A stretch of DNA of 53,823 nucleotides from an uncultured Bacilli bacterium. GTDB lineage: Bacteria; Bacillota_I; Bacilli_A; RFN20; CAG-826. The position numbers and the translations under genes are program-made. The stretch's first letter is position 1. Each line of letters starts with the position of its first letter. This document shows, piece after piece, positions 33,291-42,474 of this stretch. The stretch lies in contig CALVSI010000007.1 of the NCBI GenBank assembly GCA_944358985.1, positions 1 to 53,823 of the forward strand, read 5' to 3'. Under the pieces are notes generated by a model. The model saw only the letters and a program-made list of their open reading frames with translations. It searched no databases and was not told the origin of the DNA.

Positions 33291-34832
33291 TTAGTTGAAA
33301 TCCCCCTCGTTTTTGACTGCATTAGATTTGTTATATGTAATTAATGAGAAGAAAGCAATAATAGCGAAGATAATAACACCTAAAACAGATGCTAATGCAT
33401 AGTCTTTAGGAATAGTGGTAGTGGACATTTTGTAAATCCAAGTAATTAATAAATCCGTTCTTCCAACACCTTGTAATGTTCCAGGAACTTGTTGAGAACC
33501 ATAACTGAAATTTGGACCGCCTCCGCTTAACAAGTAGATAACATTAAAGTTATTAATATTTCCAACGAATTGGCTAATTAAATATGGACCGGTAACAAAT
33601 AGCATATATGGAAGTGTTATTTTCATATACATTTTATATGGTGAAGCACCATCGATTTTAGCTGATTCGTATAAATCATTAGGAATGTTCATCAAAATTC
33701 CAGTACAAATCAACATTGTATATGGTATACCAACCCAAGTATTAATTAATATAATCATTACCTTTGGAAGCAATGCATTATTTGCACCATCAGATAACCA
33801 TCGAATTGAATCCATATTTTCAATCCAACCCAAATTATTTAATATACCATTAACTAAACCACCAGAAGGCGCAAACATTCTACTAATTAAAAGTAGTGAA
33901 ACAAATTGAGGAACGGCAATAGTTGTAACTAAAATTGTGCGCCATAACTTTTTAAGCTTAATTGTTTTTTGGTTAATAATTAATGCGACAATCATTCCTA
34001 AAAAATAGTTAGAGAAAGTCGCAAAGAAAGCCCAAATAAGTGTCCATAATAAAACTTGCAAGAAAGTTTGTAAAAATAATGAATTTCCTGCATCACCTGA
34101 TGTCAAAATCGTTGAATAATTATAAAATCCAACCCATTCGAATAAATGGTTAGGAGTCATATGATTACTATTGTAGTTAGTGAAACCAATTAAAATCATA
34201 ATTGCGATAGGGATAATTGTAAAAACAACTAATCCTAACATTGGAACAGACAATAAAAATATATGATAACTTTCGCCAGTTAAACTTTTTACAAACTTTT
34301 TAAAGGAGTCATAATGACCGACACGTTCTAAATCTTGTAGTTTTTTGGCTGAACGTATGGATGATACCCAAAAAGCAAACATAATTAAAATCAAAACTAT
34401 TGTAACAACACTATAGATCATGATAGTTAATGAATTGTCATTGTAGTAATAAAGAGAATCGCCAATCTGTATACTCCCCATGATTCCTAATGTTCCTAAA
34501 TTTCCTAAATTAGGACCACCAACAAGTATCATAAAAGCGATAAAAACTATTTCATATGCAAATACTAAGGCACCTTTAACTACTTGATGGCGAGTCATTT
34601 GACCAAATCCACATAAAATAAATGATAATCTAACTTTCCAATCACCATATAAAAGTGCATCTTTAATATCTTTTACGGGAGTAATAATAAGTTTTTTTAT
34701 AATTTTATATAGCCAATTAGGTATTTTTTTCAAAAATTTCCAAATCGCAATTGGGATATTTTTGAAAAAAGAACCAATCCTAACAAAAAATCTTTGCGGC
34801 TTAGATAAAGATAGATATTCTACAGTGGTCAT
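33291..34832 (-). CDS. malF: Maltodextrin ABC permease MalF
   Basis: 513 residues from an ATG at 34832 that follows AAGGAG (34839-34844); the open frame begins earlier, but without a ribosome site. The C-terminal half is a CUT1 permease with the EAA loop YESAKIDGASPYKMYMKITLP and FNVIYLLSGGGP. The N-terminal 200 residues add a basic amphipathic region and two extra spans before the core, as seen in Gram-positive MalF/MalC proteins. Separated from malE by an attenuator hairpin, so it is likely made at lower level than the binding protein. Confidence 0.93.
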   Translation of the reverse strand: MTTVEYLSLSKPQRFFVRIGSFFKNIPIAIWKFLKKIPNWLYKIIKKLIITPVKDIKDALLYGDWKVRLSFILCGFGQMTRHQVVKGALVFAYEIVFIAFMILVGGPNLGNLGTLGIMGSIQIGDSLYYYNDNSLTIMIYSVVTIVLILIMFAFWVSSIRSAKKLQDLERVGHYDSFKKFVKSLTGESYHIFLLSVPMLGLVVFTIIPIAIMILIGFTNYNSNHMTPNHLFEWVGFYNYSTILTSGDAGNSLFLQTFLQVLLWTLIWAFFATFSNYFLGMIVALIINQKTIKLKKLWRTILVTTIAVPQFVSLLLISRMFAPSGGLVNGILNNLGWIENMDSIRWLSDGANNALLPKVMIILINTWVGIPYTMLICTGILMNIPNDLYESAKIDGASPYKMYMKITLPYMLFVTGPYLISQFVGNINNFNVIYLLSGGGPNFSYGSQQVPGTLQGVGRTDLLITWIYKMSTTTIPKDYALASVLGVIIFAIIAFFSLITYNKSNAVKNEGDFN

Positions 34833-34881
34833 ATTTTTCTCCTTGGATATCGCTAATTTGCAAACGAATATTAGCAATAAA

Positions 34882-34912
34882 AACCTGCTAGGCTATAAAA
34901 GCCCAGCAGGTT
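34882..34912 (-). terminator. Attenuator hairpin between malE and malF
   Basis: AACCTGCT-A-GGCT (34882-34894) pairs with AGCC-C-AGCAGGTT (34900-34912), 12 pairs with one mismatch and a 5-nt loop. On the minus strand it is followed by GGTTTTTATT, so it should stop part of the transcription that starts before malE. This is the common way to make more binding protein than permease. Confidence 0.8.
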
Positions 34913-34927
34913 AATTAAAATTGACTA

Positions 34928-36244
34928 TTAGGCGAGTTGTTCAATGGTATCGTTTAGAGTTGCCATTGCTTCAGCAATGTTTTCTAAAGTAATTGAACCA
35001 TCTTTAATACCAGTGGTGAATGTAACTGGAGCATTCCAAATTTTTGGTGGGACTGCAGTTTGTGGAACAGCAAATTCAGCTTGAGCAGAAATAGCTTTGA
35101 CTGCGATATTGCTTGTAACTTTGTCCATAGCAGCGACTACTTCATTAGTAGGAGCAATTGAGAACGCATCGAAACGAGATTCTTGAACTTCTTCACTAAC
35201 AAGATAAGTAGCAACTTCGTGTGCTAAGGCTAAACGTGTGGCATCACCTTGAGATCTTTGTGGGTTAACACCATATAGTTTATAACCTAAATAAGATGAT
35301 AGATTTTTGGTTTGGCCATCAACTGTGATAGTTGGGAGTTTTGTTGCAGCATAATTTTCACCAAGTGCTGATTCATAGGTTTGTGCGTTCCATGAACCAG
35401 AGACAACTGCCACTAATCCATTTTCAGCGGTTGGAGCAGGTGTATTACTACTTGAAACATCATTAATGCCATCATTTGTTAACATTTGATAGACGGCTTT
35501 GCCACCTAAAATACCTTGTTCGGTATCAAATGTACCTTCAATTTTTGATACTGCACCAGTGTTATCAACTTCCATTGTGTATCCAGCACCAAATGTCATT
35601 AAAGCACCAGCACTATAGAATGCTTCACTTAAAGGATAACCAACTTGTAATCCTTTTTCTTTTGCTGCAGCTGCTAATCCTTCAATAGTTGCACAATCTT
35701 CTTCACTAACTAATGATTTGTTGTAGTATAAGAAGTAGCCATTGTCACCAGCATATGGATAGGACAAAACTCTACCTGCAAAACTAGCAGCGTCTAATGA
35801 AGCTTCGGTCATTGTGTCTTCAATCATTGCAACACTTTCTTCTGGCAATTCTGCTAGAGCGCCGGATTGGAACAAACTTTGAATTTTATCTGATGCATAA
35901 GCATAGACATCTGGTCCAGTTGCCCAGTCAGTAATAGTCGAGTCGACTTTGTCTTCTTCGTAGACCAATACTTCAAATTCAACTTCTTCTTTTCCTTCTT
36001 CAGCTCTTTTTGCGTTGAATGCGTCTAATGTAGTTGTTAACCATTCAGATTGTCTTGATGGACCTGAAACTGATAATGATAATTTTTCAGTTTGTCCTCC
36101 ACCTTGTGATGTAGTTGTAGATGTGTTGCCACCTTGAGATGTTGTAGAAGTGCCATCACCACCACAACTTGCTAACACAGCAGCAGAGCCGACTAAAAGA
36201 GCAGCAATACCCACTACTGATAAAGCTTTAAAATTCTTTTTCAT
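34928..36244 (-). CDS. malE: Maltodextrin-binding lipoprotein MalE
   Basis: 438-residue solute-binding lipoprotein: signal peptide with lipobox LASC (Cys27) and a Gly/Ser/Thr/Gln linker (28-52) that spaces it from the membrane. The mature fold pattern (LSLSVSGPSRQSEWLTTTLD, GPDVYAYASDKIQSLFQSG, YPLSEAF, VVSGSWN) matches MalE-type proteins. AAGGAGG lies before the ATG. First gene of the operon, with an attenuator after it. Ligand inferred as maltodextrin from the amylase and MalFG partners. Confidence 0.93.
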   Translation of the reverse strand: MKKNFKALSVVGIAALLVGSAAVLASCGGDGTSTTSQGGNTSTTTSQGGGQTEKLSLSVSGPSRQSEWLTTTLDAFNAKRAEEGKEEVEFEVLVYEEDKVDSTITDWATGPDVYAYASDKIQSLFQSGALAELPEESVAMIEDTMTEASLDAASFAGRVLSYPYAGDNGYFLYYNKSLVSEEDCATIEGLAAAAKEKGLQVGYPLSEAFYSAGALMTFGAGYTMEVDNTGAVSKIEGTFDTEQGILGGKAVYQMLTNDGINDVSSSNTPAPTAENGLVAVVSGSWNAQTYESALGENYAATKLPTITVDGQTKNLSSYLGYKLYGVNPQRSQGDATRLALAHEVATYLVSEEVQESRFDAFSIAPTNEVVAAMDKVTSNIAVKAISAQAEFAVPQTAVPPKIWNAPVTFTTGIKDGSITLENIAEAMATLNDTIEQLA

Positions 36245-36555
36245 AAAAACCTCCTTGGAAATCGAATTTTATATATTAATAAGTTAATATTAATACCGAA
36301 CTGATGCTGGAAAAAAACTTTAAATTAATTATAAGAATATGTAATCGTCTTTAAATCAAATGCATCTTAAACATCTGCAAAACTATTTTAAAGTTGATCG
36401 CAATATCAATCTTTATATAGTTTTATTCCACGTTATACATTTTAATTATCATTGTTTTTTATGTCAACTAGATATTTGTGTGCTTTGTTTAAAAAGACTT
36501 ATTTTTCAAAAAAACGATATTATATTTTTTTTATTATATATATAATAGTAGGAGT
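36245..36555. promoter_or_regulatory. Divergent promoter region of malE and a small membrane protein
   Basis: About 310 bp, very AT-rich. Leftward, TATAAT (complement of 36328-36333) is a likely -10 box for the maltodextrin operon, with only a weak -35. Rightward, AT-rich -10 candidates at 36524-36546 precede the gene at 36556. I find no convincing cre site or repressor gene. Confidence 0.45.
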
Positions 36556-37062
36556 ATGACCGAGCAAAAAAAGAACCTAATATTTAGACTAATAAGCAGT
36601 GGTATGTGCTTAATATCCATTGGTATTAGTATATATTTATTTTGCGTATGCATGCTTTCACAAACAGAAGAAAGCCTTTGGTTTCATATGGTTGGAATTG
36701 CTGCAAGTGCAATTCTTGCACTAGTGGAGATGATTATTTTATTTAAGAATATTAAAAAAGAATTAATTATTGAGTATATTATATTTAATGATAATAAGAC
36801 CATAAATAAAATGGGTTTAATAGTTGTTATCATAATGACAATAATAGGATTAGGTCTATCCATCATGAGCATATGTTTTATATGCGGATTTGCTTGGGAT
36901 GAAGTTTCATATTATGCAGCGGTTGTAATATTAAGTTGTTCATTGCTATTATTTTTAAATTGCATTCTTTACTACATATACATACTGATGTTTAGAGAAC
37001 ATAAATTGACATTAGATGATTTAGGAAAAGTAATTAAAGACCAAACAAAAAAGAAACATTGA
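36556..37062 (+). CDS. Small four-span membrane protein of unknown function
   Basis: 168 residues with four hydrophobic stretches (about 12-35, 43-65, 86-112, 120-146), a basic lysine-rich tail and no recognised motif. TAGGAG precedes the ATG by a few bases and the stop is TGA followed directly by TAA. It stands alone between the maltodextrin operon and tRNA-Leu. The small, mostly hydrophobic composition gives no hint of function. Confidence 0.65.
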   Translation: MTEQKKNLIFRLISSGMCLISIGISIYLFCVCMLSQTEESLWFHMVGIAASAILALVEMIILFKNIKKELIIEYIIFNDNKTINKMGLIVVIIMTIIGLGLSIMSICFICGFAWDEVSYYAAVVILSCSLLLFLNCILYYIYILMFREHKLTLDDLGKVIKDQTKKKH

Positions 37063-37098
37063 TAAAAAACATCTATATATGCTATATTATTTAGGCAT

Positions 37099-37183
37099 GC
37101 CCAAGTGGCGGAATAGGTAGACGCACAGGTCTCAAAAACCTGCGGAGAAATCCATACCGGTTCGATTCCGGTCTTGGGCACCA
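37099..37183 (+). tRNA. tRNA-Leu (anticodon CAA)
   Basis: Class II tRNA of 85 nt with variable arm. Acceptor GCCCAAG pairs with CTTGGGC, anticodon stem CAGGT/ACCTG around loop CTCAAAA gives anticodon CAA, and TTCGATT lies in the T arm. The 3' CCA is encoded. A terminator follows. Confidence 0.95.
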
Positions 37184-37197
37184 TAATGGTAATTCAT

Positions 37198-37237
37198 GTC
37201 TGATACTCCGAAAGGGGTGTTCAGGCTTTTTCTTTTT
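37198..37237 (+). terminator. Terminator after tRNA-Leu
   Basis: GTCTGA-T-ACTCC (37198-37209), tetraloop GAAA, then GGGGTGTTCAGGC (37214-37226) form an almost continuous 12-bp stem with a bulge, followed by TTTTTCTTTTT. Strong intrinsic terminator for the tRNA transcript. Confidence 0.8.
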
Positions 37238-37267
37238 ATGCCGACAATTAAGGACTTTTGAAAACAG

Positions 37268-37361
37268 CCCCTTGTAATAGTGGTCGAATTCACGGATTTT
37301 TTGGGGTAACCATTACAGGAAGAGGGTTCACAAATACAAGGCGCACAACAATTACAAGGGG
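37268..37361. repeat. 11-bp perfect inverted repeat in a GC-richer patch
   Basis: CCCCTTGTAAT (37268-37278) and ATTACAAGGGG (37351-37361) are exact inverted copies 72 bp apart. The segment 37250-37380 looks richer in G and C than its surroundings and holds further ATTACA-type echoes (37312, 37351). No convincing gene lies in it. It may be a structured RNA or the remains of a small element beside the tRNA. Confidence 0.45.
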
Positions 37362-37518
37362 ATGTGAACACCATTAGTCAAAGAGACTTTCGAATCTCCA
37401 TATATTTAAAAGAATATTTTTATCCGTACCAGGAACACTGTTGAAATAAGCAAATGTTTAAAATGAATTTAAGTATCTAAACAAAATAACTATTATATTA
37501 TCTTAGTTTGAAAACATA

Positions 37519-37612
37519 AACATTTTGCATTTTGAGGTAAAAGTATGCACTGAACATTTTGCATTTTGAGGCAAAAGTGCATACTAAACATTTTGTATTT
37601 TGAGGCATAAGT
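37519..37612. repeat. Three direct repeats with exact 34-bp period before an AAA ATPase gene
   Basis: Near-identical 26-bp units begin at 37519, 37553 and 37587 (AACATTTTGCATTTTGAGG plus a variable end AAAAGT/ATAAGT), separated by 8-bp spacers. They lie 34 bp before the ATPase start codon, and a TATAGT-like -10 follows the last copy. Three evenly phased sites suggest a protein-binding array or a growing repeat in the promoter. Confidence 0.8.
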
Positions 37613-37645
37613 GGTATAGTATATTTATAACAGCGAGGTATTATT

Positions 37646-38998
37646 ATGATTTTTAAAAGAAAAATATATCAACAGTTATTAGATTGGAAGCACCAATATC
37701 AAGGTAAGCGAGCTCTATTGATTGAAGGTGCTCGTCGTGTAGGAAAATCAACTATTTTAAGACAATTTGCTAAAAACGAGTATAAATCTTTTATTATGAT
37801 AGATTTTGATGAAGAAGGAGACGAAATTAAAGAGCTTTTTAATAACGGTTTTCGTAATTTAGATATCTTCTTTCAACGTTTATCAGTTTTTTATCAAATA
37901 CCATTATATGAAAGACAGACATTAATAATTTTTGATGAAATACAGAAATTTCCTCGTGCACATGAAGCAATGAAATATTTAGTAAAAGATGGTAGATATG
38001 ATTTTATTGAAACTGGTTCGCTAATCACTTTAAAATTGATGTCTAGTAATATTACAATACCAAGTGAAGTAAAAAATATATCTATGTATCCGATGGATTT
38101 TGAAGAATTTTTGTGGGCGATTGGAGATAATCTAACTTTTGCGTTTTTAAGAGAACATTTTGTTAAAAAAATGCCATTAGGCAATTCTATGCATAAAAAG
38201 ATGATGGAATTATTTCGTACATATCTTTGTGTTGGCGGAATGCCACAGGCCATTGAACAATACGTTAAAGATAAAACTAATTTAAGTAAAGTTGATGAAG
38301 TTAAAAGAGACATTATTAAATTATATGAAGATGATTTGTTACGTTATGATAGTATTTATAGAACTTTTACTCATCAAATTTATTCTTTTATTCCATCTTT
38401 TCTTTCAAATAAAAATAAAATATTTAAATATTCAAAAATAAAAAAAGGCGGTAAATATACTCAATATATGCATTCTATAGATGGAATAAAAAAGTCTATG
38501 ACAGCGAATATATGTGTAAATGTTAGCGATCCAAGTATAGGTCTATCTTTAAGCGCTAAAGCGGAGGAATTTAAAATTTATAATGCTGACACTGGCTTAT
38601 TAATTAGTCAAATTTTGGCTAACCATAATTTAACGTCAACAAATTTGTACAAACAAATTATATTTGATAAATTGTCGATTAATAACGGCATGATCTTTGA
38701 AAACGCAGTAAGTCAAGCGCTTATTTCTAGTGGCCATAATTTATTTTTTCACGTTTTTAAAAAAATAGATAATAACATATCTAAAAAATATGAATTAGAT
38801 TTTATAAGTGAAAAAGATGGTAAAATAATTCCTATTGAAGTTAAGTCTTCATCTTATAAACAACACCACAGTATTGATGCTTTTATAGAAAAATATAAAG
38901 ATAAAAATGTTTCTAACAGCTATATTATTTATAGTAAAGATTTATATTGTGAAAAAAATATAATATATTTACCTATTTATATGACTTATTTTATTTAG
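37646..38998 (+). CDS. AAA-type ATPase with DUF4143 C-terminal domain
   Basis: 450 residues. N-terminal ATPase core with Walker A GARRVGKS (28-35), Walker B LIIFDE (93-98) and sensor ETGS (122-125). The C-terminal DUF4143 part has the pattern ELDFIS..DGKIIPIEVKSS, which resembles a PD-(D/E)XK nuclease-like core. Such proteins are widespread and often multi-copy in gut Firmicutes and Bacteroidetes; their function is not established. GAGG precedes the ATG. The gene stands alone with repeats upstream, no partner genes, and decayed DNA downstream, which suits a mobile or accessory gene. Confidence 0.9.
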   Translation: MIFKRKIYQQLLDWKHQYQGKRALLIEGARRVGKSTILRQFAKNEYKSFIMIDFDEEGDEIKELFNNGFRNLDIFFQRLSVFYQIPLYERQTLIIFDEIQKFPRAHEAMKYLVKDGRYDFIETGSLITLKLMSSNITIPSEVKNISMYPMDFEEFLWAIGDNLTFAFLREHFVKKMPLGNSMHKKMMELFRTYLCVGGMPQAIEQYVKDKTNLSKVDEVKRDIIKLYEDDLLRYDSIYRTFTHQIYSFIPSFLSNKNKIFKYSKIKKGGKYTQYMHSIDGIKKSMTANICVNVSDPSIGLSLSAKAEEFKIYNADTGLLISQILANHNLTSTNLYKQIIFDKLSINNGMIFENAVSQALISSGHNLFFHVFKKIDNNISKKYELDFISEKDGKIIPIEVKSSSYKQHHSIDAFIEKYKDKNVSNSYIIYSKDLYCEKNIIYLPIYMTYFI

Positions 38999-39046
38999 GG
39001 AAATTTGACAATATTATTTATCTAGCATCCAAAATGTTTTAAGACA

Positions 39047-39225
39047 TTATATTATATATTCAATATCAATATTATCAGTAACATAATAGGCATTTTCTTT
39101 TGCCTTAATATTGCATTGCCTAAACAAATACTATATTAATCTTGAATTTCTCATTTGGATGCATAGAAGATTCTTTGACTATGAATAACACCAAAAGCTT
39201 GCATCTTATTAGGGTCATAATCGTA
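39047..39225 (-). pseudogene. Decayed coding remnant, family not recognised
   Basis: Minus-strand stretches in two frames look like protein: DYDPNKMQAFGVIHSQRIFY (39151-39225, then TGA) and NIKAKENAYYVTDNIDIEYI (39047-39130, then TAA), with TAG and TGA between. The second lies one frameshift away from the first, so they may be parts of one broken gene. I cannot name the family. Confidence 0.35.
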
Positions 39226-39332
39226 TCAAAATAGATAATTTTTTAGTATTATTTTTATTTGTTTTAAATTTTAAAATCAAATTAAGATTTTATTTAGTTA
39301 GTCTTTTAAACATCCGATAGGAGTCAATTTAA

Positions 39333-39482
39333 TTCCACTAACTAATTATTTAATCAACCATAAAGATATTGTAAATGAATATGGATAACTCAAAGAAAAA
39401 CCAGCTTCAACGGCTATTATGATGAAAAGAAGAGTTTGTTAAATTGCTCGAGCGAGACGCACTTATTTTATATAAACAATAA
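39333..39482 (+). pseudogene. C-terminal remnant of a GrpB-like (UPF0157) protein
   Basis: The plus strand reads TNYLINHKDIVNEYG, then a stop and LKEKPAS; after a frameshift it continues EFVKLLERDALILYKQ and TAA. This order matches the end of GrpB/UPF0157 proteins (RDYL..HPE...EY..LK..LA...FI.E.ER.AL.WYK). No N-terminal part is visible, so this is a dead fragment. The rest of the 681-bp gap (39000-39680) shows nothing I can support apart from the minus-strand remnant. Confidence 0.5.
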
Positions 39483-39680
39483 AAATATCGATAAAATGTG
39501 CGTTTATTAAGGGTAATGTAGAGAATACACCGCTTCCTAAATAATTGTATTTATGTAAGTTAATTGTTTAGAAAACATTTATAAGATTTTTTATTTAATT
39601 TTTTAAATGTAATGAAATTTAGATATTAAGGTTATATACACTATGAATTTTGGTTAGTTAAATTATTAATTAGCGGTACT

Positions 39681-41162
39681 TTATTGATATCTTGTATTAT
39701 TTTTTAATTTAGAATTAACCATGTAAATGTAAGTGTGGATAAACTCTTTGAAATCTTTTGCATACATATTTTTGAAGGATACAAAATAGATAGTAATAGA
39801 AAATAATACAATCGTGATAAAGGCATATTCTGTGTCGAACAAAAAACTCGTTGGCAAAGTAAAAATGGTCATAATTATAGTTAAAGAAATAGGTTTAATA
39901 TAATTTTTTAATAAATTAAATACATTTTGTTTGAAAATTAATACAAAGAAAATTATATATAGGGTGATATTTACAACGCACATCACATATGATGCACAAA
40001 AATAAAGATCTTCACCTAAATATGTAAACGAATAGTATGTAAGACCACCTATAACTGTTTCTATAAGTTGATAAATAATGGATGTGTAAACTTTTCCTTT
40101 AGAAATTAAAGCAGTTGAAAGAAAGTTGTTGGTAATAGCGTTTACACCTTGATAGCACGCAAGAGCTCCAATTAATGGTGCTGCTTCTAGCCAATCATAT
40201 CCAAACATTATCAACGTTACTTCTTCTTTAAATATAATTATTCCGGCACACATTGGGATGATTAAATATGCTAAATATCGTTGATTTTTATAATAGACAT
40301 CATAATATACATTATCAGATTCCGCTTTTGATAATCCGCTTAATAAGACTGGCATAGTTGCAGCAATAAATATTGAATATAATGCGGTGATTGTGGAACT
40401 CGAATTTTTATATAGACCTAAATAATGTTGTCCAAATGATTGAGAAATAACAAATGTGCTCATATATGATGCTGTATAGATGAATAGCTGTCTTAGCGTC
40501 AATATAAAGCAAAACATAAACATCTTTTTTAATGCTTTAAAAGAAAAAGAAAAAGAAGGTTTCCAACCAGAAAAAATTAAATAAAGAACAAATTTTAGTA
40601 AGTATGAGGCAATCGTACCAATAATTATTGAGTAATATGAAAGTCCTAAAGCAGCAAGTGGAATAGTGACAATAAATGGTAAAAAAGAAGTAATCATTAA
40701 AATTATTGATGATTGTTTAAATCTAAATTGCTTGTTCATGTATGCGATAAATATTGATGAAAGTGCATTTAATGGAATTTCAATACATGCAAGCATTAAA
40801 GCTGTTTCATAACCTGGCGTACCTAAAAAATTGCATAAAGGATTTGATAAGGCAACAATGAGTCCTGCAAATAATAAACTCATTATCAGATTGGACCAAA
40901 AAGATGTAGTTAAACTAGTTTTAAAATCTTCTTCATTATCGAATTTATGTTGAATAATATAATTAGAAAATCCACCATCGACAAATATAAAAGAGAAACT
41001 AATAATAATGGTAATGGTTGCAACAATACCAAATTCTTCTGGCATTAGTATTCTAGCCAAAATCATGTTGATTATAGGCGAAGCTATTTTTGCCACTATT
41101 TGGCCTAGCAAAGCCCATTTAGTGGAATGTTTTATATTTTTGTCGAGTAACTTATTTTCCAT
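39681..41162 (-). CDS. Polysaccharide flippase (Wzx-like)
   Basis: 493 residues with about 12-14 hydrophobic spans. The N-terminus (KWALLGQIVAKIASPIINMILARILMPEEFGIVATITI) is typical of Wzx-type lipid-linked repeat-unit flippases. It should move undecaprenyl-linked oligosaccharide units across the membrane for polymerisation. On the minus strand downstream of gpsA, opposite the rest of the cluster. The gap of 135 bp to gpsA holds no gene. Confidence 0.9.
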   Translation of the reverse strand: MENKLLDKNIKHSTKWALLGQIVAKIASPIINMILARILMPEEFGIVATITIIISFSFIFVDGGFSNYIIQHKFDNEEDFKTSLTTSFWSNLIMSLLFAGLIVALSNPLCNFLGTPGYETALMLACIEIPLNALSSIFIAYMNKQFRFKQSSIILMITSFLPFIVTIPLAALGLSYYSIIIGTIASYLLKFVLYLIFSGWKPSFSFSFKALKKMFMFCFILTLRQLFIYTASYMSTFVISQSFGQHYLGLYKNSSSTITALYSIFIAATMPVLLSGLSKAESDNVYYDVYYKNQRYLAYLIIPMCAGIIIFKEEVTLIMFGYDWLEAAPLIGALACYQGVNAITNNFLSTALISKGKVYTSIIYQLIETVIGGLTYYSFTYLGEDLYFCASYVMCVVNITLYIIFFVLIFKQNVFNLLKNYIKPISLTIIMTIFTLPTSFLFDTEYAFITIVLFSITIYFVSFKNMYAKDFKEFIHTYIYMVNSKLKNNTRYQ

Positions 41163-41297
41163 TTTCTCAATAATACTAATATATTTTTAATTACATTTTA
41201 AATATTTTTAATTACAACTTTTTATTTTGTCAGTGGTTATTAAAAAGAAATTTGTACTATTTTTGCCTAAAACAGTGCAAAATCTAATTATTTTGTT

Positions 41298-42287
41298 TTA
41301 TTTTTCAATTTTTAATGAACGATTGAATAGTTTTTTTACTTCCTCGGAAGGAGCCATGTTATTATAAACAACATTATAAACCGCAAAGGTAATTGGCATT
41401 TCAATTTTGTATTTATTTGCTAAATGATAAGCTGCTTTTAATGCGTTTAAGCCCTCGATTGCCATTCCCACTTTTTGTTTTGCTTTTTCAACACTATAGC
41501 CCTGACCTAAATATATACCAGCTTCATGATTTCTTGAATGTGTCGAAGTAGCGGTGACAACCAAATCTCCTAAACCAGCAAGCCCATAAAATGTTGATTG
41601 TTTTCCTCCTAAAGTTATACCTAATTTAGCAATTTCATTTAACCCGCGTGTGATAAGTGCTGCTTTAGCATTATCACCATATCCTAATCCCTCCGCTATT
41701 CCTGCACCAAGAGCTATGATATTTTTTAATGCACCACAAAGTTCAACACCATAAATATCTTCACTAGCATAAACTCTAAAATAATTTGTTGAAAAAATAT
41801 CTCTTACCAAGATAGCAGATTTTAAATCTTTTGAGGTAGAGACACAAAGAGTTGGCGTTTTTAAAATTACTTCTTCAGCGTGAGTTGGACCACTTAATGC
41901 TATAACTTTACATAAATTATTTGTTTCTTCTTCGATTATTTCACTCATCGTTAAAAAAGTATTATCTTCTAAGCCTTTGCTTACAGTCACTAACAACATT
42001 TTTTTGTTTAAATAGGGTAGTGCTTTTTTAACCATATCTCTCATATAAGGAGAAGGTATAGCAAAAACTACTACATCAGCGTTTTCTAATGTTTTTGAAA
42101 TATCATTAAAAAACATAATATGTTTGTTTAATTTAACACCAGGAAATCTTGGATGAGTATAATTAGAAGATAAATTAATGTATTCTTCATCAAAGTGACA
42201 ATAAACCGAAACATTATAGTGTTTTGCCGACAAAAGATTAGCGAGTGCTAATCCCCAAGTCCCACTTCCGATTATTCCAATATTCAT
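41298..42287 (-). CDS. gpsA: Glycerol-3-phosphate dehydrogenase [NAD(P)+]
   Basis: Makes sn-glycerol-3-phosphate from DHAP for lipids or glycerol-phosphate polymers. N-terminal Rossmann motif GIIGSGTWGLALA follows the ATG at 42287 (329 residues), which fits the family; the frame can be extended to a TTG at 42317, but that adds residues not usual for GpsA. KGLE, SGPTHAEEV, the catalytic-lysine region ELCGALKNIIALGAG and GLAGLGDLVVTATS.HSRN are all present. Ribosome site not obvious. Its place beside the flippase may hint at a glycerol-phosphate decoration of the polymer, but gpsA is also a housekeeping gene. Confidence 0.95.
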   Translation of the reverse strand: MNIGIIGSGTWGLALANLLSAKHYNVSVYCHFDEEYINLSSNYTHPRFPGVKLNKHIMFFNDISKTLENADVVVFAIPSPYMRDMVKKALPYLNKKMLLVTVSKGLEDNTFLTMSEIIEEETNNLCKVIALSGPTHAEEVILKTPTLCVSTSKDLKSAILVRDIFSTNYFRVYASEDIYGVELCGALKNIIALGAGIAEGLGYGDNAKAALITRGLNEIAKLGITLGGKQSTFYGLAGLGDLVVTATSTHSRNHEAGIYLGQGYSVEKAKQKVGMAIEGLNALKAAYHLANKYKIEMPITFAVYNVVYNNMAPSEEVKKLFNRSLKIEK

Positions 42288-42474
42288 ACAATAAGAATAT
42301 AACGATTTTGTATTCAAATAAAGAAAAAGAGATATAGACTTGTTATTAGTGCTGTTAGCTAGAAAGCATTACTAAAATTGTTTAATAGTTCTTTTACAAA
42401 TTCTTATTACTTTTAAACATTGATTTTATGTTATAAAATATAAAAGCCAAAAATCATTTTCTTGGTATATTATT

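Noticed and set aside
36360-36545. Open frame of 61 codons in the malE upstream region
   Set aside because: Very AT-rich, no ribosome site, no family motif, and it overlaps the expected promoters.
36972-37374. Minus-strand open frames across tRNA-Leu with RNRTGMDF and GIEPVW-like sequences
   Set aside because: These are translations of the antisense strand of a tRNA gene, a well-known source of false protein entries in databases.
37519-37612. CRISPR array
   Set aside because: Spacers are only 8 bp, there are just three units, and no cas gene is present; the arrangement is a direct-repeat promoter array.
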